Part shown: positions 1 to 13,507 of the stretch, one piece after another | Layout of the letters: the number at the start of each line of letters is the position of its first letter | How positions within the stretch are numbered: position 1 is the stretch's first letter | DNA from: Hermatobates lingyangjiaoensis | Taxonomy: Eukaryota; Arthropoda; Insecta; Hemiptera; Hermatobatidae | Assembly (NCBI GenBank): GCA_026182355.1 | Contig: JAPFBL010000378.1 | Span: forward strand, 451,501 to 515,500 | Direction of reading: 5' to 3' | DNA length: 64,000 nucleotides | The notes under the pieces: generated by a model | What the model was told of the DNA's origin: nothing | The model's input: the letters and a program-made list of their open reading frames with translations, nothing else | The model's database searches: none | Program-made: the position numbers and the translations under genes

Positions 1-309
1 AGTATTTAAATAGAGAATGCTTTTATAAATATTATTTTATCGTGTTTATGGGAAATTATTTGTAATAAAAAAAAAAACAAAAAAACCTGTTTGGTGCTGC
101 AATTATAGTTCAAGTTAAAAAAAAAATTGAATAGATTTAAAAATAAATAAAATTAACACTTTCAGGTGCTATATTTTTATTTTTTTTTTTGAAATATTAA
201 AATAAATTATGCTTTACCAGTGGCCTAATATGTTTGTATAGTCTTTCCCTCACCCTGTCCTCCCTCCCCCAATGCACCGTACATGATAGTTTATATGTAA
301 CTTGTCGTT

Positions 310-495
310 CTCTATTAAATGCTAATTAGAGAATATAAGTGCTGTCATAATGACGTACTCATTTCATAATGAATTGTAGTGCTGCCTAATTATGATGACT
401 TTCATTTGTAGCTGTAATTTAATTGCAGTAATTAAATATGTCTAATTATCAATTCGATACAGCTCATTAGGTAGCAATTAAGACAGACGTAGAAG
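310..495 (+). repeat. Interspersed ~180-bp repeat, copy 1
   Basis: A block with CTATTAAATGCTAATTAGAG, a stretch with TGACGT...CATTTC and GATACAGCTCATTAG. Related copies lie at about 32060-32220 and 32390-32570 (+), and a partial one at 6355-6440 (-). There is no coding capacity. It is probably a MITE or SINE body of unknown class. Confidence 0.6.
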
Positions 496-599
496 AAGAC
501 ATTTCCTGTTTTATAATAGTATAGATGGCAATCTTGGGCCAACTTTAATGTTCAAACCACAAAAAGAAATAAGAAAAACAACTTAGATTTTTCAACCGT

Positions 600-819
600 A
601 GCAAGCGGTCTTTAGAATTTTTTTAAAAATTGTTTCGTTTACTAAAACTAACCAAAACTACAGTTTACATTTACCAAAAAAATATTTTTTTCAAATTCAG
701 CAAAATTTACATACATTATCTATTTGGTCTGAATATTGTTACTCTAATATTATGAAAATAGAAATTTTTTAACAATTCAGCAAACAAAGTCTTTACCCCA
801 GAGTATTGTTGCTCTAATC
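600..819 (+). repeat. Degenerate ~65-bp tandem repeat (left copy)
   Basis: Loose repeats of a unit containing TACTCTAAT.TATGAAAAT followed by A-rich sequence and TTCAGCAAA. It continues at 1285-1345 after an inserted hAT MITE. The same kind of unit fills 61890-63010. No ORF. Confidence 0.5.
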
Positions 820-1284
820 CAGGCATGGGCAACCTGCGGCCCAGCACATGTATTTGTGCGGCCCTCGGAGATTATCTGAAATTTTACCTTAATATTAAAA
901 GTTTCTTTGCTTTTTGGTTATTAAAAAAAGCTCACCGTGAGTTTTGGAAGGAAATTACAACATGAGAGAGAGAGCTCTATTGCAACAAATGTTTTAGTTT
1001 TTTCATATATGACGCACTAATCTTTTGGAGATTGTTTGTGATTATTGTTTATCATAAGGAAATAATGAGATATGAGTATTAATTTTCATTATAGGGACAA
1101 TAAAAAGTTAAATAATTATTGACACATTAATAAAGCGAGCAGTATGTATTTCTATATATTTATAAAAATAAATTATACATATAAGATGTATATATCGAAA
1201 TACCACAGAAATTACCATGCGGCCCGCGGTCACTTGTACATTATACAATGCGGCCCTCAGTTCACAAAAGGTTGCCCATGCCTG
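820..1284. mobile_element. Non-autonomous hAT element with 8-bp TSD
   Basis: Terminal inverted repeats CAGGCATGGGCAACCT / AGGTTGCCCATGCCTG are flanked by the perfect 8-bp duplication CTCTAATC (812-819 and 1285-1292). The TSD length and CAG...CTG ends identify hAT. 465 bp, no transposase. It is inserted into the ~65-bp repeat. Confidence 0.93.
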
Positions 1285-1344
1285 CTCTAATCCTATGAAA
1301 ATATAAATTATTTAAAGTTCAGCAAAATTACAGTCATTTTCCCG

Positions 1345-2190
1345 TTAGGTGAATATTTTTTTTACCATTAAATATATTTTTTCATTTTAACCATAAAAAT
1401 ATGTTATATTATTTAAAATTAAATATATTATTTTATTACTTATCTAATTTAGGATATAATTTATTTCCCCATGTAAAGGTATTGGATGGTAATTACGTCA
1501 TGTAATAACATCATGACGTGTTACTTGATGTAATAGAAAGATTAATTAGAATACAAGAAGGTAATAGGTTAACAGACGCGCATCAATAATTTTCTTTGTT
1601 TAATTTTGACTGTTTCCCAATTGCAATTGATGTTGCTTATTAAGGCCGCCTCGTATTAGCTGGGACTTCCCCCACTCCTCTTTCCGAAACCAGTCGATGA
1701 GTAGGGGAGGACAATCTAGGAGTCGGATGGATGGCGTGTTATTTTTTCCGAATCTGAAAGGCTATTTAGGAGTTACTGTAGAGAATCTAAGAGTCGGGAT
1801 ATGAGATACATTCATATTTTGTACATACATTAGATATAGGATTATAGTATCAAGACATACTAAGGAAAGCATATGAGTCTTTTTTAGAAATCTCGTCATA
1901 GTTCCTTTCGTTTAACTAATTCTAGAGTTATGCCAGAATTGAACGGAGTTAGTGGTTAGGTTATTGGTGCTAACCCAAACAGTGTTATGGGAGCAGTAGC
2001 AGGTCAGTAACGTAGAATGAGTGGGGTGAAGATTGAGCGTGACGAATATTGAGTGTGATGGATATTGAATGTCGTGGTGATTCATTGAACATTTAGTTTA
2101 TTTTACCTCTGAGTCTTATAAGTTTGACGTGCACAATGTTTGATCTGCCAAGATTTTCCTAAGGTGCATGAAAAAATGTTGGATCAATTG
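1345..2190. other. Upstream stretch without recognised gene
   Basis: AT-rich sequence with one GC-richer patch (about 1640-1760). I see no ORF of note, no TIR pair and no similarity to other parts of the window. Confidence 0.4.
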
Positions 2191-2192
2191 CT

Positions 2193-2263
2193 AGTATTGA
2201 ACCCCGTTGTTTTTTAGTGCAGAAAGGCGCTTTACCCATTAGCCCACAAGTGATCCCCACTAC
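2193..2263 (-). mobile_element. tRNA-derived SINE head (fragment)
   Basis: On the minus strand, TGGGCTAATGGGTAAAGCGC resembles an A box and GGGTTCAATACTA a B box, at tRNA spacing. No cloverleaf acceptor pairing is seen. This is a tRNA-derived SINE head rather than a tRNA gene. Confidence 0.5.
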
Positions 2264-2454
2264 TACGCTGTTTATAAAGCCATCTAAACAGGACCAATTA
2301 TATTTGTCTTAATGTAAAACAGTCGTGTGAACTTTATTCATTTGACTTTTAAAGTTAATATTAAATCATTTATGCTAGTTAATTTCTTTACAGTTAAAAT
2401 AAATCAAATTGAGTAATAATAGTTCACACAGTACATGTGAGAGGTTTTCTAGAC

Positions 2455-3321
2455 CAAAGGTTCATAACCTTTTTTTATCCACGGAATGATTTAATGCGTT
2501 CAGAATAAAACATCAAAGGTGATATATATTAAGGAACAAAAATTCATTTTGTAAGCATTTAATTACAATTGAATACAGAAAGTATTAATCTTACTGATTA
2601 ACAAGCATTCAATAAATAATAAACAAAATATATTTTCCTTGTTTGACCTTTCGTAGTCTAGCAAGATAAAAGGGAATGTAAATTGCAAGGAAATTCACAA
2701 ATCCTAATTTAAACTTGTCTTTTGGCTTCTCTAAGATGTAATGAGTGTTGTTTTTTTTTTAGAATTTTTGAAGTTTTTCATGTCAGAAGTAAATACATCA
2801 AATAAGAACTTGAATAAATATCAATTTCAAGTGGAAGTGAGTAATTTTTTGTAGTATTCTTGTTTTTTCATTAATCATATTTACTAATTGACTTTCAACG
2901 GTCTTCCAATTTCTGACAATAGTGTATTATTGTCTTGTAATTGTTGGTCATCTAATTATCCATTTTGATTCAAATAACTAACATTCATATAGATGTAGAT
3001 TTTAGATCATGAAATGAGAGTAGCGTTAAAAGTTTTTACGCCCAAATATAAATAAAGTTACGTCCAAAAAACACCAACCTAAAATTTTGCATTAAATATA
3101 GTTCGTAATTTAACATTAAATAAACATTTTATTCACTTTGCAATGAAATTTTACTTTATATTCCATTGAAAATTATTATCGTCTACTATTTTTGCAAAAT
3201 ATATCGTGTTATAAGTATAACAGTTAATTAACTGGTTTTTTTAACGTATTTAATTGTTATTGTGCCGCCAAGTTTTTAAATTATTAAAAGTTTGCCGAAC
3301 GAAAAAAAGGTTGAGATTCAC
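2455..3321. mobile_element. Old hAT-like element
   Basis: The left end AAAGGTTCATAACCTTTTTTT and right end AAAAAAAGGTTGAGATTCACTG are imperfect inverted repeats of the hAT ...CTCAACCTTTTT type seen elsewhere in the window. No matching TSD and no ORF, so it is a decayed copy. Confidence 0.45.
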
Positions 3322-3339
3322 TGATATAAACAAAACACT

Positions 3340-3838
3340 TATACTATTTTATTAAACAGAAAAAAAATTGTTAATCCCTATTATAATTTGCTCAGAGGAA
3401 ATTGAATTTGTTAAACGCAAGTGTTTCCATTAACATTGTTTGTAATAAAACTAGAGAAATCCGTTGCATGGTGTAAAATAATGGCAACAGTGAAAAATAG
3501 GCGCCTATTGGTGTCCCCGGCGTATCTTAAATGTTTGCTGATCTCCGGCAATAAAGCTAGTTTGATTTCTTTTTCTGTTGTTTTGTTGTGGTTTTAAGAA
3601 ATCTCAAGAGGTTAATAGATATTCTTTTTATTTAATTTTTAGGTGTTTTAGAGTAAATAGTATAGAAATAGTTTTAGCTTTTATGTTTGAAAGTTTTGAT
3701 TCGCAATATACTTTTCAGTTTTTACAATTTTAATTTTTACTTAAATAAGTTGTATTTTTATTTACTTCGCGTAATGAAAACTTAAAGTATTATATTCCGC
3801 AATTGTTAAAATATAAGTATATTTGTTTCTCTAGTAAA
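3340..3838 (+). promoter_or_regulatory. Probable ESCO promoter and 5' UTR region
   Basis: Sequence between an old hAT remnant and the ATG that is not recognisably repetitive. It has an inverted CCAAT box (ATTGG) at 3507-3511 in a locally more GC-rich patch (about 3500-3560). I see no convincing TATA box and cannot place the transcription start. Assignment rests on position only. Confidence 0.3.
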
Positions 3839-4014
3839 ATGGATATTGAAGGAATTGTACCAAGAACACCAGTTCAAGACAAAATTCCAAAAGAATATCG
3901 ACCGAGAGTTTCAAGATCGTTATTTGGAAGAGATTCTTTTGAATCTTGTGATGAACCTACATTGAGTCCTTCATCAGAGGAATCAACACCAAATTCAAAA
4001 AGCATTCCCATTAG
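3839..4014 (+). CDS. ESCO: ESCO exon 1 (aa 1-59)
   Basis: Begins at ATG 3839 (AAAATGG context). An in-frame TTG at 3803 lies upstream but is not a credible eukaryotic start. The exon ends ATTAG|GTAAGT after two bases of an Arg codon. It encodes a Ser/Pro-rich acidic-basic segment with no domain. TP and SP dipeptides (for example at RTP and LSP) are possible CDK sites, which is inference. Confidence 0.88.
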
Positions 4015-7000
4015 GTAAGTCAAGCCCTTCTATGGAATTCATTTTTAATTTATTCTAATTTGTATTTATTGAATTGGGCCTCCTTGAATTGTTGTTAATG
4101 AATCTAACAAACTTATTTATTGTATAAAACTTATTGTGTAATAGAATTTTATGATGAGAGGTCTATTCGAAATGGGCAAATGAAGTTCGGTTTAGATAAA
4201 AAAACAAGATAAATTACGACGGTTCAAACCAAAAATTAGAGACTAGTGTGTTTTAACTGATCTATGTTTCGTATACAATAGAGAATACTAGCAGATGTAC
4301 CCGTCTTTAGGTATTTTACAAAAATCCAAAGATGAGACATGGTATTCTAAAATATTATTAGAACTTACAGAATAGTAGAAAATATTATAGTACATCTAAA
4401 ACTGTCATTCGATCTGGAGTTTCTTTTACGTTTTGCAGCTTTAGATACGAGCTAAATTTGATTTTATTCTAGGCATAGTTCTTGTTTAGTACGCGGGTAT
4501 GTAGGACTAGCTTTTTTTAAATCGAGAAAATTATGATGAATGCAAATAATTAAAATCAACTAACAATACCTAACTGCTACAGTATTAGGTAGTAAAAATA
4601 ATTGTGTATCTATACAGGTTTTGTTTGTACATTTCTTATAACTGAATTATTTGAAGTTATCTTACGTTTTATACATTAGAGAAACCGAAGCCACCATTTC
4701 TGTCTAGTATTCTTATTTTAAAAATATACAAGTGTTTGTAGATTCCTGATACTTTAGTAAGGTATTGTTAGTTCATATACCTGTATAGTTAGCCAAACAC
4801 AGCTAAAAGGAACTTTGCTTCTAAGTTGATTTTTCAATCTATTCAAATCTTGGCTTTTAAGTTAAACATACACAAATCTACTGTCAAAATTTCAGCATGC
4901 TATGACTTTTGGTGGCTGAGTTAACTTATAACAAATTTATTTTGACAAACAAAACAGATAGAAACTTTTATAAGGGTGAATTCGGTTTTTCTAATGTATA
5001 AAACATAAAGATTAACTTGAAATGAGTCAGTTATAAACAATGTGCAGGCAAAACCTTCCTTTTATTTATTTAGATAAAATGAACATAGTAATGAGAAGTG
5101 TTAAGACATTTAATGGAAAATACGTTTAGTTAATATTTTCATGTTTTCTTATCTTGACCACATATAGGAATATATAAGTGCAGAATTAATTACAATGGCA
5201 AGAAACAAATCAGTTACATTATTTTTATGGATATCCATTATATATGGATAAACAATGTAACAGTTTTTTTATGGTTTTGTAATTAATTCTTTATTGATGT
5301 AGCCCTGAATATGTCTACAAATATAGGTGAAACATAGGCATAAAGGTGTTCTATTGTGGAATTATTTGATGCTGGACCAAACCTTGAAAAAGAAAAATAG
5401 TGTTATTATTTCCGAAGTAAAGGATTTCATTTTTTTTTTCGTTTAAGATTTTTGAAAAGTAGTTTATCTCACGTAATATTTGGTAATCTAAATTGGATGA
5501 CCTACCGTTGCTTTTACATCGTTGCTTTCACTTTCTCCTGAAGATAGATTTTCCAAAAATTTGAGTTAGTACATGTGTTTCTTTATTCTATGTTTTACTC
5601 TTCTTCAATTTTTGAACCTGTATATATATTCTCGAGTTGTTCGTGAACTCTTCTCTCAACACAGTATTTGGTAACATTTTTTGAGGGCTGGGTCTTTAAC
5701 TTGAATTACTCTTTCTTATGTCAACGTTTCGATATATTTATAAATCATCATCTGGGCTACAATACAAGATAAGGCTATAATATTTACCAAAACAATATAC
5801 AATTTCAATATGAACTACAATAGTAACAGTAAAATTTAACAATACGTGTTAACATCACAAAATTAGTATATGGCATTTCCTTTCCTATTCTGTAATGTAT
5901 GAACTGTTTAGCATTACCTTGGATTGTATACGGATTATTATTTCTATCTTCGTTGCTGTTCCAAAACCATATATGAAGTCTTATTCATAGACCCTAGAAG
6001 TTTGATTACAGACAGACAGAAGTTGTAGTTTTATTATATTATATAGCCTAACCTCCAAAAATTTCTTCTTTTTTTTTTATTGTTTGATATATGGATAATA
6101 TTTTAACTTCAGACCTGCCAGTTGTAATGTTCAAAAAAGGTTATCTGTTGTTTATAGAACTATAATTGTAAGAATCACATTAGAACAGTTAAAAGTAATT
6201 CAGCAAGTTTCTACGTAATTATTAAATACTCCAATTACATCAAATGACAATAGCTAAAAGTAATTACTTTGCAAATTATAATCCTATAATACGGTAGTAA
6301 CTACGTGTTTCACGCTTTGTCACAATATTGGTAATTTAGGATATTTAATTGCTGTAATTAAATTACAGCTGCAGATCAAAGTCATGATAATTATATCTCA
6401 TTAAATTCTCTAATTAGCATTTAATTAACAGAGGATAAGTTAAATAGTCTATTTCATTTACATGCTTTTACTGTTTATAGCTAAAAATAGCATACGGATA
6501 AATAGCATTAATAGGATAAGTTCAGTAAATTTTTTTAAAAATTACATTGATAAGAAAGGTAGTTATAATGCCTTAATACAAATTCAGATGTTTTTTAACG
6601 CTAAATATATGAGAATGAAATTGTTATTAAAAAAAATCATATAATTCAGATTGTTGCAATATATTATAAAAACTGAAATTTTGTTTTGGAATAATGAATC
6701 ATCTGCCCTAATGGTTGAAGTTCTTTGCATTTATTTAAAATTATTTGCATTCATGTGGAAATTGTTAAAAAAAATTACCTCGTAACACGTGCAGGCAAGT
6801 GTTACTTGCCGTTGCGTCTACAATGTGCTTGGTCTCCCTTTCTCTTTTCTCCTGAAGACGGATTTTGAGTCTGTAAATGTGTTTCCTTATTCTGTGTGTT
6901 ACTCTTCTTGAATTTTGAATTCGTATAATATATATATATATATATACAGTCGATTCCAGTTAATTGGGACACATCAGGACCGAGGCGTTTTGTCCCAATT

Positions 7001-10000
7001 ACGCGGCTGTCCCAATTAAACGAATTTCACTTTTTTTTTGGAAATTCATTTGATTGGTTTTAGGAACAATGCCATTAAGCATTGGAGGGGGGGGGGGGGT
7101 GTTTGTTTTGCCACTGCACTGGCTCGGATGGAAAAGATAGCAAATGTGAACATGAGGCAGCTGCGGATTTTTAAAACACGGGTATCGGGTTCAGAAAGAA
7201 GCCGCCTTTCTGGCTTTCCCAGGATTTAGAAGGGGGTGGTGTTTGTTTTGCCGCTGCACCGGCTATGTTAAACGGGAACTCAGTTAAAACATACTCGGTT
7301 AATCAGGACTCTACTGTACTAAAATCTTATATTCACTGTCCCAATTAAGCGGAATGTTGTCCCAATTAAACATACAAATTTACAATTGTAGTTCATAGTT
7401 TGGTTTCCGTTCTTTGAGATTTGTCCCAAATAAGCGGCTGTCCCAATTAAGCGGAATCCACTGTATATGTATATATATTCATGTTTTTTCCTTTCACTGT
7501 TACTTACTTAAACCAGACATCTACTATGGAATTTACCGTGACCCCAATCTAGCAGTCAAAAGTGGGCATTGGCTGGCAAGCAGGCGATTTTTATTTGAAA
7601 ATTTTATTTATGTAGTTTCAATTCAGTTAAAGTTGAACCAAGAAACTTTACAATGCAATGACAAAAGACTTATACCAGTATTTTGAAGGAATAAGGTTAG
7701 GTTAGGTTGCAGTGGCAGTCGCACACGTAGGCCGTCCATTGGCCCTTTGTGATACCACACAATGAAGATTGATTCTAGAGTGGGAGTCCTAAATTTTGCC
7801 TAACTCAAGTGTATTTAGAGTAGGGATCTTTAACGAGTACCTGACATCGTATAGGCTCAGGACCGACAGTTTAACGTCCTTCTCAGAGGGACGACGTGCT
7901 CAGATTTATTCACCTCCCGCGTGAATAAATCGAGTGCCAGGTGTGGGGATAGAACCCTGGTCCTATCAGTTCAGAGGCGAGTACGTTAACCACTGAGCTA
8001 ACCTGGCTCCTTTTTTTGAAGGAATAATAAAAAACCCCGGAAAATTAATTATTGCTATTATTATTTGTTAAATACATGCATATTGTTAATACCACTGAGG
8101 TTAGTATGATTTATATTAGAAATAGGTAAAACCGTCATACCTCGTAAGATGATCCTGGAGTTGGAGCGCTTTTGGAGATTGACTATCTTCGAAGATGGAC
8201 AACGTCAGAAAACGCTCCAACTCCAGTATCATCTAACGAGGTATGACGGTTTTACCTATTTCTAATATTATTTGTTAACCCTTTTGAAGGGAAGGCCGAT
8301 AGCTAGTTGATTAAAGTAGAATAGACAATTTGTTATTTATAACTGCATAAATGTTATATTTTTCAGAGTGGGTTCATTGTCCCTTGATTCTCCTGAAGTG
8401 AAAGTCCGGCTTGAAGGACCTACATCTAAAATGAAAGGAATAAAAACACTTAGTTTCTCAAGTGGGATATCACCGTCCAAGTTCTATGGATCTAATTCTG
8501 TTCCAAAAATGAAGGTATGTTTGAAACGGTTCTTATTCCGATGACATGACTGGTTTTTGTATTATTGTGATGTCATGACTCGTTCTTATTCTGATGACAT
8601 GACTTTTTTTGTGTGTTACTGCTATGTCATGATTTGCTCTTATTCCGATGACTTGATTGTTTTGTGTTGCTATAATGTCATGGCTGTTTTATGTTGTGTT
8701 TTTGTGATATCATGACTTGTTCTTATTCCGAGAATATGACTGGTTTTTGTGTTATTGTGATGTCATGATTTGTTTTTAGTGTGATGACATGATTGTTTTG
8801 TGTGTTACTGCGATATCAAGATTTGTACTTACTGCTATGCCTACCGTTTTGTGTGTTACTATGATGACATGACTGATTTGTCTGTTTCTACTATGACATG
8901 ACTCGTTCTTACTCCGATGACTTGACTGTTCTTTGTTTTATTTGATCTCATGGCTTAATTGATTATTGCTATAACATGACTGGTTTTTTTTTTTGGTGTA
9001 CTGTTATATCATGATTTGTTCTGACGACTTGATTGTTTTGTGTTGCTATAATGTCATGACTGTTTTATTTTGTGTTTTGTGATATCATGATATATGATGT
9101 CATGACTTGTTATTATTCCGATAACATGACTGGTTTTTGTATTAGTGTGATGTCATGGCTTGTTATTATTGCGATGACATGACTGTTTTATGTTTTATTG
9201 CCATGTCATGGCTTGTTATTATTGCGATGACATGACTGTTTTATGTTTTATTGCCATGTCATGGCTTGTTATTATTGCGATGACATGACTGTTTTATGTT
9301 TTATTGCCATGTCATGGCTTGTTATTATTGCGATGACATGACTGTTTTATGTTTTATTGCCATGTCATGGCTTGTTATTATTGCGATGACATGACTGTTT
9401 TATGTTTTATTGCCATGTCATGGCTTGTTATTATTGCGATGACATGACTGTTTTATGTTTTATTGCCATGTCATGGCTTGTTATTATTGCGATGACATGA
9501 CTGTTTTATGTTTTATTGCCATGTCATGGCTTGTTATTATTGCGATGACATGACTGTTTTATGTTTTATTGCCATGTCATGGCTTGTTATTATTGCGATG
9601 ACATGACTGTTTTATGTTTTATTGCCATGTCATGGCTTGTTATTATTGCGATGACATGACTGTTTTGTGCTTTATTGCGATGTCATAAGTTGTTATTATT
9701 GCGATGACATGACTGTTTTGTGCTTTATTGTGATGTCATAAGTTGTTATTATTGCGATGACATGACTGTTTTGTGCTTTATTTCGATGTCATGACTGTTT
9801 TGCGTATTTTCTCTCATTGATTGTTTCAGAAATATGAAACTATGACTCAACCACCAGCTCGCACAAGACTCCATTTTGAAGAATTTGCGAAAACAAAGAA
9901 AAGAGGAAGGTCTAGCTCTGGTGGAAAGATTAAGCCCCATCCAAAGAGAGTCAAGTCAACTCCACGTCCTCCTATTCCAATGGTTAGTACTTATACCCAG

Positions 10001-11118
10001 CCAGTGCCCATCTTTAATACATTTATGATGGACTGTTTCCTCGGGATCGTCCTCCGCTTTATAGGGTTCTTCTTTCCCTTTTAGGTTTTTGTGGTTAACA
10101 CCTATACGTTTCAATACTTTTCGGATGGGGCATTTTCTCGGCTTGGTGCCATCATGTGGAAATATACAATTAGATCAGTTTACTTTATAGTATAGTATAC
10201 CATTTGACCTTTATACCTTGTAAAATAACATGAATAGTAGAGTATACCATTTGAACAGTATACAATATAGCATACCATTTGACCTTTACATCATATAGTA
10301 TTGTGTATATTATACTGCATATTATACAATTTGTTCAGTTTATCTTACAGTATACCATTTGGTCAGTATACAATATTGTATAGTGAATAGCATACCATTT
10401 GACCTTTCCAACATATAGTATTGTGTATATTGTACTGCATATTATACAATTTGTTCAGTTTGTCTTATAGATAACCATTTGGTCAGTATACAATATAGTA
10501 TAGCGATTAGAATACCATTGGATATTTATAACTTATAGTATAGTATAAATAGTACAGTAGAGTATACAATCTGTTATAGTATAACTTATAGTATAGTATA
10601 AATAGTACAGTAGAGTATACAATCTGTTCAGTATACTTGATAGTATACCATTTGAACAGTATATTTATACAGTACCGAATAGTAAACCATGGAATGGACC
10701 TTTATGCCTTATAGCATACTGTGTATAATACAGCATAATATGCAATTTGTCCAGTACTTCATAGTATACCATCTAAACAGTATACCTTATATTGTAGCTA
10801 ATGGTATACCCTTGGATCTTTATATCTTGTAGTACAGTATAGTATACCAATTGTCCACTGTACCTTATAGTTTTGTATATGAATTGACGAGTGTACCTTT
10901 GAGTATTCAATTGGCCAGTATACCTTACAGTTTTGTCTACCATTTGGACAGTATACCCATAGTCTAGTATTCAGGTCAACACTTAGTGTTTATCGTCAGG
11001 TTACATCTGTAAGGTGGTGTAACCTGATGATGAGCACAAGGTTTTCGAAGCGCGTTGTGATTTAAATCATTCTGTCTGTAATAACTCTGTGCTTTTTCTC
11101 TCTAATCACGAGGTCAGC

Positions 11119-11152
<34 letters not shown>

Positions 11153-13476
11153 CATACAGTTTTTCGTTGGAAATACGATCCAAAACGGACAAATATAGTT
11201 CAATATAGACAAAGAAACACATAGAAAAATCAAAAGAACACACTTACAGTCTCTAATTTTCGGTTTGAACCTTCTTCAGGAGAGATAAGAGAGGGAAACC
11301 CAGTGCGCTTGGTTTCCCTCTCTTATCTCTCCTGAAGACGGTTCAAACCGAAAATTAGAGACTTTAAGTGTGTTCTTTTGATTTCTTTATATATATATAA
11401 CCAATTAGATGAAACGATTCTTCGAACTGAATAAACTAGAATTTTCGAAAGGACACACAGAAAAGAAATCACTCGTCATTATCAGCCTTTGGAGCGATTC
11501 ACATCTATTCCTGACGACGTGGACATCGAAATATAGTAGTGAGTTCAGTGATTTCTTTTCTGTGTGTTCTTTTGAAAATTCTAGTTTATATATACATATA
11601 TATATTTTGTATCGCTCAAAGTTTTATTCAAAGATATTAAATACAAAGAAATTTAATACTAATGTGTTGTAATTTCAGCTGGGACAAATAAAACCAAAGT
11701 TAAAGAAAAAGAAGAAAATTCCAAAGCATTCTGAAAATAAGCAAACAAAAGAAAACGTGGCTAAAACGAAAAGTATAACTGATGATAATGCTTCAAAAGC
11801 GACGAAATCTCCAAAGGTAAATAACAGTAAAATTATATACGTATTGGGTTATTCTGTAAGTGTGGTTTGGGTAACGTAATTTATATAAAAAAACATAAAG
11901 TACCTTTAAGCCAGCGGTTCCCAACCTTTCAAATATAGCGACCCATTTTAGAACAAGCAATCAGGAAGCGACCCCCAATCGTTAAAATATCTTTTATACA
12001 TTTATTTTTTCTATAAGAAACTGGCATATATTGCAATTTTTATAGTGAAGTAACTGTATATTCCTTAAATATATGATTAATATAGAATTTAACATTAATT
12101 AATTGCAAATCAATTTCGAAGTATTCAAACAAACAAATTTCATACCGTTATGTAACTTTACTAAAGTATGTTTATGAACTGACCTTAATGAGACGGCTGG
12201 TATTGTAGCTTTTTAGCTAGCAATTCTATCCTGGGCTCCGTTGTTGATATGGCACACCTCAAGTCGTGTTCCACATCTAATTTATTTCGGTACTTGTTTT
12301 TAAGGATGAGTAGTTGGGAGAAGGCTGTATCACATAAGTAAGTTGTTGGGAAGGGCAATAAATTCCTTATTTCGATTTCTGATATTACTGAATTTATATA
12401 ATTGTCTTAATTTTATTTTATAATGTTATTTATTTAACTGTCTTCTGTTTTTACCGTGTTTTATATAATATTCACATTCGGGTCAAAATCAATTGGCGAC
12501 CCCATGGCATTGTTGTCACGACCCCGTTTGGGGTCGCGACCCACAGGTTGGGAACCACTGCTTTAAGCCAAGGCTTCTTTTATATTGTAGACTTCTTCAG
12601 GGCTACAAGTAAAATTGTGGGTTTTCTGTAAGTGTGGTTTGGTTAACGTAATTTGGTAACTCTTCTTTTGTATTTGTAAACTTCTTCAGGGCTACAAATG
12701 TATACCATTTGGCCAGTATACCTTTTTTTATTGTTTTTACCATTTATAAATGTCAACCCTTTACTTTCTAACGTAATGCAATCAGTTATTATGTGGTATT
12801 TACTCATTGTAGGTTAAAAAGCTAATGAATAGATATGAAAAGCTTATTGTACTATAGATAACTCTCCGATGACATTGTATTATTTTAGTTAATGCTTGAA
12901 GAAGAACTCTACGTGTTCGAAACGCGTTGTTTACACGATTAAATTTTTATATGTGGAGACCATTTCATTAGCTTTTTACCCTATAATGTTCTTTACGTTC
13001 TTTTTGTTTGATCAGTGGTTCTACATTGGGGATAATAAATTTTACCTAACTCTAGTGCAGGGGTGCTCACACTTTTTCAGTATGTGAGCTACTTATAAAA
13101 TGACCAAGTCAAAATGATCTACCGACCCATAAAAGCGTATGTTATTTTAAAATTTATTGAACATTCTTACCTTGCATTACCACATGAGCCAATATTGCAA
13201 AAAAATGAGCTCTCAACATGTTTTTGTGATTACTATATAATAATAATAATAATAATAATAATTTTTTTGGTTAAGGAGGTGAAATGCATTTACGCACATT
13301 GTGCTGGGCTCCCAATAATAATAATAATAACAATACATTGACAATTTATAATAATTAAAAATAAATAAATAAAAACAATAAAATAAAATAATAATACAGC
13401 TGTTTTTTGTAGCTTTGCATTGTGCTCAAAGACAGAAGCTTTGTAGGAGGATCAAAACACACACACACCTCAGAGA

Positions 13477-13507
<31 letters not shown>

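Larger units (their letters stand above)
11155..11390. repeat. Palindromic hammerhead-type unit, family A
   Basis: Two inverted copies of the family A 3' end (minus core 11250-11283, plus core 11328-11361) joined by about 27 bp. A (TA)n tract precedes it and a short one follows. The left arm extends with ACGATCCAAAACGGACAAA, shared with 47815 and 44870, which marks it as a PLE terminal sequence. Confidence 0.85.

Noticed and set aside
3803..3838. Upstream in-frame extension of ESCO exon 1 from TTG
   Set aside because: Not an ATG. The ATG at 3839 has a good context and gives the family-like start.
9148..9700. Regular repeats resembling a CRISPR array
   Set aside because: The 53-bp units are directly tandem with no unique spacers, and the genome is eukaryotic. 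The same reasoning applies to 15397-16335 and 20336-22190.
11311..11390. Palindromes with T-rich flanks read as rho-independent terminators
   Set aside because: The hairpins are multi-copy transposon-derived pairs in an intron-containing animal gene. Bacterial termination logic does not apply.
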